Assembly: GCA_035577985.1 (NCBI GenBank)
Contig: DATJZY010000106.1
Coordinates: 1 to 39,459 of the forward strand
Source of the DNA: Candidatus Eisenbacteria bacterium
Lineage (GTDB): Bacteria > Desulfobacterota > Binatia > DP-6
DNA length: 39,459 bases
Reading direction: 5' to 3'
The stretch's first letter is position 1; each line of letters starts with the position of its first letter. Position numbers and translations under genes: made by a program. Below, piece by piece: positions 8,430 to 20,400 of the stretch. The notes under the pieces were generated by a model. That model did no database searches and was not told where the DNA came from. It saw only the letters and a program-made list of their open reading frames with translations.

Positions 8430-10039
8430 CCGATGCGCTCCTTCAGGTACTCGACGACCTGGTCGCAGCCGATCCGCACCTGGTTGCCCGTGTCGCGGTC
8501 GCGCACGGTGACGGTCTGCTCGTCGACCGTCTGCCCGTCCACGGTGACGCAGAAGGGCGTACCTGCTTCGTCCATGCGCGCGTAGCGCTTGCCGATCGAC
8601 TGCTTCGCGTCGTACTGCGCCGGGCCGACCTGCTTGCGGACGTCGGCGTAGATCTTCTCGGCGATCTCCGGCATGCCCTCCTTGTTGACGAGCGGGAAGA
8701 CGCCGCACTTGGTCGGCGCGAGGCGCGGGTGGAAGCGCATCAGCTCGGGCGAGGGCCGGCTCTCGTCGACCGTGTAGGCCTCGCAGAGGACGGCGAGGAG
8801 CCCGCGCGTGAGGCCCGCGGCCGGCTCGATCACGTGCGGCAGGTAGCGCTCGTTCTTCTCCTGGTCGAAGTAGTCGAGGCTCACGCCCGAGACCTTGGCG
8901 TGCTGGCGGAGGTCGTAGTCGCTGCGATACGCGATGCCCTCGAGCTCGGTGAACCCCTTCTCGCCCGAGAACGGGAAGGCGTACTCGACGTCGCAGCACC
9001 CGCCGGACTCCTTCGCGTAGTGCGCGAGCTCGTCCTGCTCGTGGTCGCGCAGGCGGAGGTTCCTGCCGGCGAGGCCGAGGTTGCACCACCACGTGTAGCG
9101 CGTGTCGCGCCAGTACTGATACCACTTGGTCGCTTCGCTGGGGTGGACGAAGAACTCGAGCTCCATCTGCTCGAATTCGCGCGAGCGGAAGATGAAGTTG
9201 CGCGGCGTGACCTCGTTGCGGAACGAGCGACCCACCTGGCAGATGCCGAACGGGATCTTCACGCGCGTCGAGTCGAGCACGTTCTTGAAGTTGTAGAACA
9301 TGCCCTGCGCCGTCTCGGGTCGGAGGTAGGCCTTGGTGTCGTCGTCGCGCACCGCGCCGACGTAGGTCTCGAACATGAGGTTGAACTGGCGCGGCTCGGT
9401 GAGATCGCCGCCGCACTCGGGGCAGGGGAGCTGCAGGGGCTTGCCCGCCTCGGTGCCGATCCAGGTGAGGAAGTCGGACAGACGCGGCTCCGGCGTCCTC
9501 GCCAGCTCGGCCTCGAGGCGCGGCTTCACGGCCGCCTGCGCGCGCACGAGCGCCAGCCCCTTGGCCTGCTTCTTGCCCTTGCTCTCGGCCCAGCGGATCA
9601 AATCCGGCAGGCGCGGGCGCAGGAAGTCCTGCGTTACGCCCGGGAACTCCGTGCGCAGCGCGCGCACCCACTCGCTCTCGAGGAGCCCCTCCCACACGTG
9701 GTCGGCGCGGAAGAGCTTCTTGCAGTGGCGGCAGGTCTGCATGGGATCGTTGAAGCCGCCGACGTGTCCCGACGCCTCCCAGACGCGCGGATGGCTGATG
9801 ATCGAGCAGTCGAGGCCGACGATCTGCAGCTCCTCGCCGTCGGGACCGGGAGGCGGGTTGCGCACCATCGACTCCCACCACACGTCGCGCAGGTTGTTCT
9901 TCAGCTCGACGCCGAGCGGCCCGTAGTCCCAGAAGCCGTTGATGCCGCCGTAGATCTCGGAGGACTGGAAGATGAACCCGCGCCGCTTGCAGAGCGAGAC
10001 GAGGCGCTCCATCAGCGCGGGGCCGGTCGGCGTAGCCAT
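8426..10039 (-). CDS. glyS: Glycyl-tRNA synthetase, dimeric single-chain type
   Basis: A 537-residue class II aminoacyl-tRNA synthetase that charges tRNA-Gly. This is the single-chain (archaeal/eukaryal-like) form, not the two-subunit GlyQ/GlyS form: YGGINGFWDYGPLG lies near residue 30, a zinc-binding insert has CRHC and later CPEC, and class II motif 2 is GRSFRNEVTPRNFIFRSREF. The C-terminal anticodon-binding domain runs from PTKCGVFPLVN to the end. The start is ATG 10039, with a weak GAGG just upstream and a TAGATG-like hexamer 8 nt before it. It heads an operon with the three glycerol genes. It is divergent from an LLM oxidoreductase across a 99-nt gap. Confidence 0.96.
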   Translation of the reverse strand: MATPTGPALMERLVSLCKRRGFIFQSSEIYGGINGFWDYGPLGVELKNNLRDVWWESMVRNPPPGPDGEELQIVGLDCSIISHPRVWEASGHVGGFNDPMQTCRHCKKLFRADHVWEGLLESEWVRALRTEFPGVTQDFLRPRLPDLIRWAESKGKKQAKGLALVRAQAAVKPRLEAELARTPEPRLSDFLTWIGTEAGKPLQLPCPECGGDLTEPRQFNLMFETYVGAVRDDDTKAYLRPETAQGMFYNFKNVLDSTRVKIPFGICQVGRSFRNEVTPRNFIFRSREFEQMELEFFVHPSEATKWYQYWRDTRYTWWCNLGLAGRNLRLRDHEQDELAHYAKESGGCCDVEYAFPFSGEKGFTELEGIAYRSDYDLRQHAKVSGVSLDYFDQEKNERYLPHVIEPAAGLTRGLLAVLCEAYTVDESRPSPELMRFHPRLAPTKCGVFPLVNKEGMPEIAEKIYADVRKQVGPAQYDAKQSIGKRYARMDEAGTPFCVTVDGQTVDEQTVTVRDRDTGNQVRIGCDQVVEYLKERIG

Positions 10040-10103
10040 AGGGGCCTCATCTATCCTGAGGGGCCGGGGCTACGAAAGCGGTGCCCCGGACAGGATCGGC
10101 GGC

Positions 10104-10132
10104 TTGATTTCGGCCTGCCGCCCGCCGATTGT
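10104..10132 (+). promoter_or_regulatory. Predicted promoter giving a leaderless mRNA (LLM oxidoreductase)
   Basis: TTGATT at 10104-10109, a 17-nt spacer and GATTGT at 10127-10132 end exactly 6 nt before ATG 10139. A sigma70-type start site would therefore fall on the start codon. There is no Shine-Dalgarno sequence upstream of the ATG. Both hexamers are seen directly; promoter activity is inferred. Confidence 0.5.
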
Positions 10133-10138
10133 CGGACG

Positions 10139-11143
10139 ATGGCGAACGCAATCGGCATCGTCCCCTTCTGGAAGAGCTACGATCGCAAGACCGTGCTGCG
10201 CACGGCCGAGCTCGCCGACGATCTCGGCTACCACTCGATCTGGATTCCCGAGGCGTGGGCCTACGAGCAGTTCCAGCTCCTCACGGAGATCGCCTGCCGG
10301 ACCAAGCGGCTGCGGCTCGCCACCGGGATCGCGAACGTGTTCAGCCGCTCGCCGGGCCTCCTCGCCATGAGCATCGCGACGCTCGACGAGATCTCGGAGG
10401 GCCGGGCGATTCTTGGCCTCGGCACGAGCGGAAAGCTCGTGGTCGAGAACTTCCACGGCGTGCCGTACAGGAAGCCCCTGACGCGCCTCAAGGACACGAT
10501 CCGCATCGTGCGCGCGCTCCTTGCGGGCCAGCGCCTCGAGCCCGAGCTGACGACGCTCTTCGAGGCGCGGCACTTCAAGCTCGAGATGACGCCGCGCCGC
10601 GCGGACGTGCCGATCTACGTCGCCTCGCTCCAGGAAAAGGCCATCCGCGAGGTCGTCGGTGGTGCGGCCGACGGCTGGGTGCCGACGTTCTGGCCCTACA
10701 AGCACCTCTCGGACGGGCGCGCCATGATGGACGAGGGCGCGCGCGCCGCCGGCCGGGATCCGTCGAGGATCGAGATCGCGCCCTTCATGGCGATCATCCC
10801 GTTCGACGACGCCGGCGTGGCGCGCTCGATGATCAAGCCGCTCGTGTCGTTCTACATCGGCGGGATGGGCGCGTACTATCACGCGCTCTTCTGCCGCTAC
10901 GGCTGGGAGGCCAACGCGAACGAGGTGCGCGACCTCTACAACGCCGGCAAGCGCAAGGAGGCCGCCGCGGCCGTCGCCGACGACCTGATCGACGCGATCG
11001 CGATCTGCGGGCCCGCCGACCACTGCCGCGCGAAGCTGAAGGAATGGCGCGCGGCCGGCGTCGGCACGGCGCTCATGAACCTGCCGACGGGCGCCCCGTT
11101 CGAGCTCGCCGAGCAGCTCCTGCGAACGATGGCGCCCGGCTGA
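10139..11143 (+). CDS. LLM-class flavin- or F420-dependent oxidoreductase
   Basis: A 334-residue TIM-barrel enzyme of the luciferase-like monooxygenase family, which uses FMN or F420 to oxidise or reduce small organic substrates. Family features are the N-terminal strand IGIVPFW, then ELADDLGYHSIWIPEAW (residues 24-40), LRLATGIANVFSRSP, a LDEISEGRAILGLGTSG segment (cofactor phosphate-binding region) and VPIYVASLQEKAIREVVGGAADGW. The C-terminal ICGPADHCRAKLKEWRAAGV is the usual end of this group. Cofactor and substrate cannot be decided: nothing nearby makes F420, and no flavin reductase is adjacent. The ATG at 10139 lacks a ribosome binding site but fits a leaderless promoter. A second, distinct LLM gene lies at 34300. 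Confidence 0.88.
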   Translation: MANAIGIVPFWKSYDRKTVLRTAELADDLGYHSIWIPEAWAYEQFQLLTEIACRTKRLRLATGIANVFSRSPGLLAMSIATLDEISEGRAILGLGTSGKLVVENFHGVPYRKPLTRLKDTIRIVRALLAGQRLEPELTTLFEARHFKLEMTPRRADVPIYVASLQEKAIREVVGGAADGWVPTFWPYKHLSDGRAMMDEGARAAGRDPSRIEIAPFMAIIPFDDAGVARSMIKPLVSFYIGGMGAYYHALFCRYGWEANANEVRDLYNAGKRKEAAAAVADDLIDAIAICGPADHCRAKLKEWRAAGVGTALMNLPTGAPFELAEQLLRTMAPG

Positions 11144-11152
11144 GCGTTGCGG

Positions 11153-11181
11153 TTGCCGCTCCGGAGGCCACCCGGTATCTA
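11153..11181 (+). promoter_or_regulatory. Predicted promoter giving a leaderless alaS mRNA
   Basis: TTGCCG at 11153-11158, a 17-nt spacer and TATCTA at 11176-11181 are followed by exactly 6 nt and then the GTG start of alaS at 11188. No Shine-Dalgarno sequence sits at the usual distance (GGAGG at 11162 lies inside the spacer, 21 nt away). The predicted transcription start is at or next to the start codon. Confidence 0.55.
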
Positions 11182-11187
11182 ACCCCG

Positions 11188-13830
11188 GTGACCGGCGATC
11201 AGATCCGCCAGAGCTTCCTCGACTTCTTCCGTCTGCGCGGGCACACGATCGTCCCGAGCGCACCGCTCGTGCCGGCGAACGACCCGAGCCTCTTGTTCAC
11301 GAACGCGGGCATGGTGCAGTTCAAGCACGTCTTCCTCGGCAGCGAGACGCGCCCGTACACTCGCGCGGCCGACACGCAGAAATGCCTGCGGATCAGCGGC
11401 AAGCACAACGACCTCGAACAGGTGGGCCGCGACACCTATCACCACACGCTCTTCGAGATGCTCGGCAACTGGTCGTTCGGCGACTACTACAAGCGCGAGG
11501 CGATCGGGTGGGCGTGGGAGCTGCTGACCAAGGTCTGGAAGCTCCCGAAGGACAAGCTCTTCGCCACCGTCTACACGACCGACGACGAGGCCGACGCGCT
11601 CTGGCGCGAGGTGACGGACATCGGTCACGATCGCATCAGCCGCTTCGAGAAGGAGAACTTCTGGGAAATGGCGGACACGGGGCCATGCGGCCCGTGCACC
11701 GAGATCCACATCGACCGCGGTCCCGACGCGTGCGACCACGAGGGCCAGCCGCACCGCTGCCAGGTGAACGGCGACTGCGCGCGCTACATCGAGATCTGGA
11801 ACCTCGTCTTCATCCAGAACAACCGGGACGCGTCGGGTACGCTTTCCGAGCTGCCGGCGAAGCACGTCGACACCGGAATGGGCTTCGAGCGCATCGCGGC
11901 CGTCATCCAGAACGTCCCGAGCAACTACGACATCGACCTCTTCCAGACGATCATCCAGCGCACCGAGCGACTGGCGGCGAAGCGGTATCGTGCGAACGAG
12001 AAGGACGACGTGTCGCTGCGGGTCATCGCCGACCACTCGCGCGCGGTCACCTTCCTGGTCGGCGAGGGTATCGTGCCGTCGAACGAGGGGCGCGGCTACG
12101 TCCTGCGGCGCCTGCTGCGCCGTGCGGCGCGCCACGGCAAGCTCCTCGGCATGGAGCGGCCGTTCCTGTGGGAGGTCGTCGATGCAGTGGTCGACGCGAT
12201 GGGCGGCGCCTTTCCGGAGATCGTCGAGGCGCGTGCGCGCGTGAAGGAAGTCGTGCGGACCGAGGAAGAGCGCTTCGCGCAGACGCTCGATCGCGGTCTG
12301 GCGCTCCTCTCCGACGAGATCGCGGCCACGCGGAAGCGCGGCGCGACGACGCTCTCGGGCGCCGTCGCCTTCAAGCTCTCCGACACGTTCGGCTTCCCGC
12401 TCGACCTCACCGAGGACATCCTCGCCGGTGAGGGCCTCGTGGTCGACAAGGACGGCTTCGAGCGCGCGATGGACGAGCAGCGCGAGCGGGCGCGCGGCGC
12501 GCAGAAGTTCGTCGACGCGGGCGGCGGACCGGAGCTCGCCGGGCTCGGCGAGCGCACGAGCCGTTTCGTCGGCGATCGCGTGACGGAGTCGGAGTCCGAG
12601 GTCCTGGCGCTCGTCGCCGACGGCGTCCAGACGCGCGGCCCGGTGCGCGAGGGAAGCCAGGTCGACGTCGTCACGGCGGAGACGCCCTTCTACGCCGAGT
12701 CCGGCGGCCAGGTGGGCGACCGGGGCTGGATCACCACCGCGTCCGGCGCCCGGATCGAGGTCCAGGACACGCACAAGATCGCCGGCGCCGTCGTCGCGCA
12801 CCGAGGCGTCGTGCGGCAGGGCGCCATCGCCGTCGGCGATCGCGTGCGGCTCGCGATCGACGCCGCCCGGCGCGAGGCGGCGCGCCTCAATCACTCCGCG
12901 ACCCACCTCGTGCACGGCGTGCTGCGGCGGCGCCTCGGCCCGCACGTCAAGCAGGCCGGCTCGCTCGTCGATCCGCAGAAGCTCCGCTTCGACTTCAACC
13001 ACCACAAGCCCGTCTCGCCCGACGAGCTGCAGGCGATCGAGGACGAGGTGAACGCGGAGATCCGTGCCAACGTCGAGGTGACGCAGGAGGAGATGTCGTA
13101 CGACGACGCGATCCGCGCCGGCGCGCTCGCGTTCTTCGGCGACAAGTACGGCGATCGCGTGCGCGTCGTGCGCATGGGCGAGTTCTCGACCGAGCTCTGC
13201 GGCGGGACGCACGTGCAGCGCACGGGCGACATCGGCGTCTTCAAGCTCGACGGCGAGAGCGGCGTCGCGGCCGGCGTGCGGCGCATCGAGGCGGCGACCG
13301 GGGCCGGCGCGCTGGGCGAGATCCGCCGGCATGAGGCGCTCCTCGGCGAGATCGCGCACCTCCTGCGCGCCGGCGAGCAGGACGCCAAGGCCAAGCTCGA
13401 GAAGCTCCTCGCGCAGAGCCGGGAGCTGGAAAAGCGCATCGCCGAGCTGCAGGGCAAGCTCGCCGGCGGCGCCAGCCGCGACGTCATGGCCGACGCCAAG
13501 CAGGTGAACGGCATCACCGTGCTCGCGACCAAGGTCGAGGGGCTCGACGACAAGGGGCTGCGCGACATGGCCGACAAGCTGCGCGATCGCATCAAGTCGG
13601 GCGTCGTCGTGCTCGGCGGCGCGCAGGGCGACAAGGTGATGCTGCTCGCAACCGTCACGAAGGATCTCGTCGGCACGTACCACGCCGGCAACATCATCAA
13701 GCGCCTGGCGCCCATGGTCGGCGGCGGTGGTGGTGGACGGCCCGACTTCGCGCAGGCCGGCGGCAAGGATCCCACCAAGCTCGACGCCGCGCTCGCCGCG
13801 GCCTACGAGCTGGTTGGAGCGGGGAGCTGA
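11188..13830 (+). CDS. alaS: Alanyl-tRNA synthetase
   Basis: An 880-residue synthetase, the normal length for bacterial AlaRS. Domains in order: class II catalytic core ([31 protein letters not shown] region, in which the HNDLE and [12 protein letters not shown] motifs are typical, and DTGMGFERI), an editing domain with the HxxxH zinc motif in NHSATHLVH and the later CGGTHV, a coiled-coil stretch (about 705-760), and a C-terminal C-Ala domain containing [15 protein letters not shown]. The GTG at 11188 is the only start close to the conserved N-terminus ([13 protein letters not shown]). It heads a tight operon with phoH (3-nt gap), ybeY and lnt, so alanyl-tRNA supply, ribosome/RNA maturation and lipoprotein processing would share one transcript. 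Confidence 0.97.
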   Translation: MTGDQIRQSFLDFFRLRGHTIVPSAPLVPANDPSLLFTNAGMVQFKHVFLGSETRPYTRAADTQKCLRISGKHNDLEQVGRDTYHHTLFEMLGNWSFGDYYKREAIGWAWELLTKVWKLPKDKLFATVYTTDDEADALWREVTDIGHDRISRFEKENFWEMADTGPCGPCTEIHIDRGPDACDHEGQPHRCQVNGDCARYIEIWNLVFIQNNRDASGTLSELPAKHVDTGMGFERIAAVIQNVPSNYDIDLFQTIIQRTERLAAKRYRANEKDDVSLRVIADHSRAVTFLVGEGIVPSNEGRGYVLRRLLRRAARHGKLLGMERPFLWEVVDAVVDAMGGAFPEIVEARARVKEVVRTEEERFAQTLDRGLALLSDEIAATRKRGATTLSGAVAFKLSDTFGFPLDLTEDILAGEGLVVDKDGFERAMDEQRERARGAQKFVDAGGGPELAGLGERTSRFVGDRVTESESEVLALVADGVQTRGPVREGSQVDVVTAETPFYAESGGQVGDRGWITTASGARIEVQDTHKIAGAVVAHRGVVRQGAIAVGDRVRLAIDAARREAARLNHSATHLVHGVLRRRLGPHVKQAGSLVDPQKLRFDFNHHKPVSPDELQAIEDEVNAEIRANVEVTQEEMSYDDAIRAGALAFFGDKYGDRVRVVRMGEFSTELCGGTHVQRTGDIGVFKLDGESGVAAGVRRIEAATGAGALGEIRRHEALLGEIAHLLRAGEQDAKAKLEKLLAQSRELEKRIAELQGKLAGGASRDVMADAKQVNGITVLATKVEGLDDKGLRDMADKLRDRIKSGVVVLGGAQGDKVMLLATVTKDLVGTYHAGNIIKRLAPMVGGGGGGRPDFAQAGGKDPTKLDAALAAAYELVGAGS

Positions 13831-13833
13831 TCG

Positions 13834-14799
<966 letters not shown>

Positions 14800-14803
14800 G
14801 GGG

Positions 14804-15238
14804 ATGGCGGTGCTCGTCGCGATGCGCGGGCGCCGGGTCCCGGCACTCGCACGGCGGCTCGGCCGCAGCGCCCGGCGCCTGCTGCGGGCGCTCGGGCTCG
14901 CCGACGCGGAGCTCTCGCTGGTGCTCGTCTCCGATCCCGTCATCCACGAGCTCAATCGCACCTGGCGGCGGAAGAACCGCCCGACCGACGTCCTCGCGTT
15001 CGCGCAGGGCGAAGGGCCGGGTCGCGCGCCCGAGGGACTCCTCGGCGACGTCGTCATCTCCGTCGACACCGCCCGCCGCCAGGCGGCGGCCCTCGGCCAC
15101 TCGCTCGCGGTCGAGGGCGATCGCCTGCTCGTGCACGGCCTCCTGCACCTCCTGGGCTACGATCACGAGCGATCGGCCGGCGAGGCCCGTCGCATGCAGC
15201 GCAAGGAGCGCGCACTCCTGCGTGCGCTCGCAGGATGA
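14804..15238 (+). CDS. ybeY: Endoribonuclease YbeY (16S rRNA maturation)
   Basis: A 144-residue metalloprotein of the YbeY family, which processes rRNA 3' ends and supports ribosome quality control. The zinc-binding H-x3-H-x5-H motif is seen as [11 protein letters not shown] (near residues 114-124). The upstream PTDVLAFAQ and [14 protein letters not shown] segments are also family hallmarks (the Ser is replaced by Ala in VLSFP-like VLAFA). It starts 4 nt after phoH and its TGA overlaps the lnt start as ATGA. The first ~30 residues are Arg-rich and poorly conserved. Another in-frame start, ATG at 14822 (MRGRR), is possible. Confidence 0.94.
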   Translation: MAVLVAMRGRRVPALARRLGRSARRLLRALGLADAELSLVLVSDPVIHELNRTWRRKNRPTDVLAFAQGEGPGRAPEGLLGDVVISVDTARRQAAALGHSLAVEGDRLLVHGLLHLLGYDHERSAGEARRMQRKERALLRALAG

Positions 15239-16827
15239 GCGGGCCTGCGGTACTGATCGGGTCGAACGGCGCGGCGCAGGTCGCCGTCGCCGAAGGCGCG
15301 CCGCCCGGGCTGCGGTGGCGGAACGCGCTCGCGATCGTCTCGGGTCTCGCGCTCGCGGCCGCGTTCCCGTCCTTCGACGTCGAGCCGCTCGCGTGGATCG
15401 GCTTCGTGCCGCTGCTGCAGGCGATCCGCGGGCAGACGCCGGCGCGCGCGTTCCGCCTGGGATGGCTCACGGGGTTCGTCTTCTACCTCGCCACCACCTA
15501 TTGGGTCGGCTACACGATCGTGCACTACACGAACGTGCCGCTCGTGATCGCCATGGCGATCGTGGTGCTGATGGCGAGCGCGCTCGCGTGCTACCACGGC
15601 GCGTTCGCGGCGGGCATCCGCTTCTTCGAGCGGGGCGGGCGCGATGCGGTGTGGCTCGCGCCGGCGCTCTGGGTGACGCTCGAGTGGATGCGTGGCTGGT
15701 TCTTCATCGGCTTTCCCTGGGGCGCGCTCGGCTACTCGCAGTATCGCTTCCACGACCTCGTCCAGATCGCCGAGCTGACCGGCGTCTACGGCGTGTCGGC
15801 GGTGCTGGTGCTCTTCAACGTCGTGGTCGCGAACGTGCTGCGCGAGCGTGGGACGAGCGTGCGACGGCAGCTCCCGGCGCTCCTCACGGTGACGGTCCTG
15901 CTCGTCGTGCTGCCGGCGCTCGGCCACTGGCGCATCGGCACGCTCGCGCGCGAGCCGATCACCGGAACCCTGCGCGTCGGGCTCGCGCAGGGCAACGTCG
16001 AGCAGGACCAGAAGTGGGATCCGGCATTCCAGGACGAGACCATGGCGCGCTACGAAGTGCTGACGCTCGACGCCACCCGCGACGGGGCGCGGCTCGTCGT
16101 GTGGCCCGAGACGGCGGCACCCTTCTTCTTCCAGAACCCGAGCGACCTGCGCGAGGGCGTGCTCGGGCTCGCGCGCCGGACCCGGACGCCGCTCTTGATC
16201 GGCACGCCCGCCTACGAGCAGACCGGGACCGGCCGCATGCAGCAGCGCAACCGCGCGTACCTCGTCGCACCGAGCGGCGAGGAGGCGGGCTACTACGACA
16301 AGATCCAGCTCGTGCCGTTCGGCGAATACGTGCCGTTGGCGCGGCTCCTCTTCTTCGTGAAACAGATCGTGACGGCGGTCGGCACGATCGGCGCGGGCGA
16401 GAACGCCACGGTCTTTCGCGTCCCGGAGGGGAAGTTCGGCGTCCTCATCTGCTACGAGGGCGTCTTCCCGGCGCTCACGCGCCGGTTCGTCGACGGGGGC
16501 GCCGACTTCCTCGTCAACATCACGAACGACGCATGGTACGGGCGGACGTCGGCGCCCTATCAACACCTCGTCCAGGCGAGCTTTCGGGCGATCGAGAACC
16601 GCGTGCCCCTGGTGCGCGCGGCCAACACCGGGATCAGCGCGATCATCGACCCCGACGGGCGCATCCGATGGCAGGGGCCGCTCTACGAGATGCTCTGGCA
16701 CGTCGACGACATCCGCTGGACCGGCACGCGCACGTTCTACACTCGCTTCGGCGACGTCTTCGTATGGCTCTGTGCCATCGTGACCGTGCTCGGCCTCGTG
16801 ACGACGGCGGCAAGAAAACCGTCTTGA
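15235..16827 (+). CDS. lnt: Apolipoprotein N-acyltransferase
   Basis: A 530-residue inner-membrane enzyme that adds the third acyl chain to the N-terminal Cys of lipoproteins, the last step of maturation in Gram-negatives. About seven hydrophobic segments span residues 30-235, and one more lies at the C-terminus (about 506-524). The nitrilase-like periplasmic domain holds the full catalytic triad: Glu292 in WPETAAPFF, Lys356 in [13 protein letters not shown] and Cys406 in ICYEGVFP. Translation is probably coupled to ybeY by the ATGA overlap at 15235. The end of the gene contains a TTGACG hexamer (16824-16829) that may be the -35 element of the following gene. Confidence 0.96.
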   Translation: MSGPAVLIGSNGAAQVAVAEGAPPGLRWRNALAIVSGLALAAAFPSFDVEPLAWIGFVPLLQAIRGQTPARAFRLGWLTGFVFYLATTYWVGYTIVHYTNVPLVIAMAIVVLMASALACYHGAFAAGIRFFERGGRDAVWLAPALWVTLEWMRGWFFIGFPWGALGYSQYRFHDLVQIAELTGVYGVSAVLVLFNVVVANVLRERGTSVRRQLPALLTVTVLLVVLPALGHWRIGTLAREPITGTLRVGLAQGNVEQDQKWDPAFQDETMARYEVLTLDATRDGARLVVWPETAAPFFFQNPSDLREGVLGLARRTRTPLLIGTPAYEQTGTGRMQQRNRAYLVAPSGEEAGYYDKIQLVPFGEYVPLARLLFFVKQIVTAVGTIGAGENATVFRVPEGKFGVLICYEGVFPALTRRFVDGGADFLVNITNDAWYGRTSAPYQHLVQASFRAIENRVPLVRAANTGISAIIDPDGRIRWQGPLYEMLWHVDDIRWTGTRTFYTRFGDVFVWLCAIVTVLGLVTTAARKPS

Positions 16828-16865
16828 CGGAGTCGGAGCCAGGGGAGTACTGGATTGGACCGGAG

Positions 16866-17489
16866 ATGCGCCTTCTTCTCATGAGCGCACTGCTGGCGGG
16901 CACCGTGGGGTGGCTTGCCCCGATCGCCCGGGCGAACGACGCTTCGACCGCCAGGGCGAAGGACGCCTTGAAGGTGTGCAACGAGGTCGACCGGATGCCC
17001 GCCGACAAGCAGAAGAAGATCGATTTCCTCGACAAGGGCGTCGAGATGGGCGAGGCGGCAATCGCGGCCGATGACGAGGACCCGCGCGCGCACTTCGCGC
17101 TCTTCTGCAACCTCGCCAAGCAGTGCGACATGGCCGGCCTCAGCTGGCGGATCCTCGGACGCCTGCGACGGATGCAGGCCGAGATCGATCGCGCGTACGA
17201 GCTGGCGCCGCGCGATCCCGACATCCTGGTCTCGAGAGGCGAGCTGCTGCGCCGGCTTCCGGGACCGCTCGGGGGCGACAAGGAAAAGGGCGAGCGGCTC
17301 CTGTTCCTGGCGGTCGAGATCAAGCCCGATCACGTCGCCGCCCGCCTCTACCTCGCGCGGGCACTGGCCGACGACGGCGCGCCGGAGGCCCGGGCGAAGG
17401 CCTACGAGGCGCTCGCCCTCGCCAAGAAGGCCGGGGCGGTCCGCGAGCAGGCCGAGGCGCAGGAGCTCCTGGCCTCGCTCAACGACTGA
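16866..17489 (+). CDS. Exported TPR-like helical repeat protein
   Basis: A 207-residue protein. The signal peptide is [16 protein letters not shown] with a likely cut after ARA (near residue 22). The remainder is predicted all-helical with TPR-like periodicity: a first repeat around [25 protein letters not shown], a second at [26 protein letters not shown], then [32 protein letters not shown]. The GGDKEKG turn and repeats resemble the TatT-type / fission-like TPR proteins that bind partners in the periplasm. A function cannot be assigned. It starts 38 nt after lnt, so it may be read through from that operon or from a TTGACG-18-TACTGG promoter at 16824-16853. It overlaps the end of the convergent ATPase gene by 11 nt. 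Confidence 0.8.
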   Translation: MRLLLMSALLAGTVGWLAPIARANDASTARAKDALKVCNEVDRMPADKQKKIDFLDKGVEMGEAAIAADDEDPRAHFALFCNLAKQCDMAGLSWRILGRLRRMQAEIDRAYELAPRDPDILVSRGELLRRLPGPLGGDKEKGERLLFLAVEIKPDHVAARLYLARALADDGAPEARAKAYEALALAKKAGAVREQAEAQELLASLND

Positions 17490-20400
17490 CGTCGGCCGGC
17501 TCGACGCCGAGCTCGCCGAAGAGCGCGACGGCGTGGGCGAGGCACGCGCGCGCGTCGTCGCCGCCGACGCGAAGCGGCGACCCGTTCGCTTCGGCGAGGA
17601 GCGTGCCCGCTTCGCGATAGAGTCGCGCGAGCTCGGGACGCAGCCCCAGGCGTGTCGCCTCGCGGATGCCGCGCTCCCAGAGCACGACCGCGCGGCGCCG
17701 CCGGCCGCCGAGCCACGACGACGCGCCCGCCAGTCGCAGGGCCTCGGGCCTGCTCCACGCCACCCAGCGCGCCGCGCGCAGGGCCGCCCGCTCGGCACCG
17801 CGATCGTGCGCGTGTCGGGCCACGCCGAGCAGCAGCCGCGACCGCGCGTAGCGGCTGCGGTGGAACGGGGGCACGACGGCGACGCGGCGAACGATCTCGC
17901 CCGCGCGCGCGACGTCCGTCGCCGCCGCCGCGACGTCCCCCGATTCGACCCGGATCTTCGCCAGGATGCCGAGCGCATAGATGTTGAGCAGGTCGTCGCG
18001 ATGGTCCGCGAGATAGGCCGACGCCGCGTCGAGCGCGGCCACGAGCCGCCCGCGCTCCAGGTGCAGGAGCGCGGTCATGGCCTGGCGGTTCGACTTCGCG
18101 AGCTCGAAGTCGAAGTCCCGCTCGATCGCGGCGAGGCGCGCGATGCCCGCCTCGCCGTCCGCGAAGCGGCCCTCGTGGATGCGCCGCTCGGTGAGCACGC
18201 CGAGGTACGTCGTGGCCTCCCACAGGCGCCCGAGCCGCACGTTCTCGGCGACGAGCGCGTCGTCGACCTCGCGCGCGAGGTGCCAATCCCCCGCGAGCAC
18301 GTGGTGGATGTACTGCGTCGCCTCCACGCGCAGGAGCTCGCGCGGGTCGGCGTGGTCCACGAAGGCCGCGGCGCGCGTGAGCAGCCGCTGGCCGATCGCG
18401 AACGAGATGCCGCCGTATCCGAACAGGCCGCCCGCGCCGGCGTAGAGGCCCCCGGCCCGCGGCACCGTCGACGGATCGACGGTGCCGAAGCGCCGCAGGT
18501 TCTCCAGACAGTCGACGACGAGGCGCTGCGGATCGGCCGTGATCTGCGCCTCCTGCCGATGGAACATGAGGTCGAAGACCTCGCGGTCGTGCGCCGAAGC
18601 GGGGCGGCCGCTCGCGCGACGCAGCGGCGAGAAGAGCTGCCAGAGCACCACCGCGGCGGTCCCCGGCAGACGCAGAAGCGTTCGCGCGCGCCCGCGCGAC
18701 ACGTGCTCGCCCAGACATTCGAGCGCCCGGTTGAACGTCTCGCTGGCCTCGAGGAGTCGGCCGCGGCCGAAGAGGGCATGGCCCACGCGCGTGAGGAGCG
18801 CCGCTTTGCGAGCCGGATCGCCGCCCTCGCCGTGACGCAGGAGGTAGAGGCGCATCGCCTCCTCGAAGTAGTAGAGCGCCGCGTCGGAGGCCGCCGTGTG
18901 GATCGCCTGCTCGCCGGCGGCGACGAGATACTGCTCGGCCTCGGCGACGCGCTCGGCCCGGCCATAGTGGTAGGCGAGCATCCCGTAGCGCTCGGCGAGC
19001 CGATCGCCGCTCGAGGCGACGATCGCGTCGGCCACCTCGGCATGGAGGGCGATCCGGCGTGCGCGCAGGATCGCGGCATAGACGGCCTCCTGCGCGAGCG
19101 CGTGGGGGAAGGCGTAGCCCGGGTCGCCGTCGCGCGTGGTCGGACGCAGAAAGCCGCGTGCTACGAGCTCGCCGATCACCGCGTCGCCGTCGACCCCGGC
19201 GCCGAGGACGCGGAGCAGGATTCGCTGCTCGACCGTCGGTCCGATCACCGCGGCGACCTCGAGCGCACGACGCGCCGCGGGCGCGAGCGTCTCGGCACGG
19301 GCCAGCAGCAGCTGCTCGACCGTCTCGGGGATGGCGCTCGCATCGGCGCGATCGAGCCCGCGGGTGACCTGCTCGATGAAGAACGGGTTGCCGCCGGTGC
19401 GCGACACGACCCGGGCGGCGACCGTGGTCGCGACCTGCGTACCGAGGAGGCTGCGAACGAGGCGGTCGGCATCGGGTGGGTCCAGCGCCTGGAGCGGGAT
19501 CCGCCGGCGCGCCGGTGGCAGAGGGTGCGTCGTCTCGTCGGGCTCCGGGCGCCGCGTGCAGACGAACAGAAGGGGCAGGGCGCGCGCCAGCCCGACGACG
19601 CTCGCGAGCAGCTCGATCGACGAGCCGTCGGCCCAGTGCACGTCTTCCAGCACGACGACCGTCGGAGCCTGCCACGCGAGCAGCTCGAAGAACCGTCGCA
19701 GGCTGCGCGCCACGATGCGCCCGAGGGCATCGTCTTCCGGCGCTGGTGCGGCGGAGGGGAGCGGCAGGCCCATCAGCGTGGCGAGGAACGGAAGCAGCGC
19801 CGCCGTCTCGCTCCTTGCGACCGGCTCGAGGGCGCGCGCGAGCGACGCGACGGCGTGCTCGTCCGTGTCCCGCTCGTCGATGCCGGCCCAGCGCCGGAGC
19901 AGCTCGACGAACGGGAGGAAGCCGGTACGGCGCCCGACCGCCGTGCATCGCCCCTCGAGGACGCGCGTGCCCTCCCGCTCGCACGCCGCCGCCATCTCGC
20001 GGACGAGCCGCGACTTGCCGATGCCGGCGTCGCCGACGACGTCGACCCACCCGCCGCCGTCCTCCGGCAGTCCTCGGACGCAGGCGCGGAGCACCTCCAG
20101 CTCGCGCGCCCGGCCGACGAACGGCGCCTCGGTCGGGCGGCCGGTGCGAGGGGTGGGCGCGGCGAGCGCCCAGGCGGCGAGCACCGTGTCCTCCGGGCCG
20201 CGCACGTCGGCGGCGGGCTCGAAGCGGAAGGCCTCCGCCACCTCGTCGTGCGCTCGGGTGCCGACCAGCACGCGACCCGGCGCCGCGGCGTCCTTCAGGC
20301 GCCGCGCGATGCCGACCGCGTCGCTCGTGACGGGCGCTCCCGGACCGCTCGCCTCGTCGGGATCTCCCACGAGGACGACGCCCGACTCGACGCCGACGCG

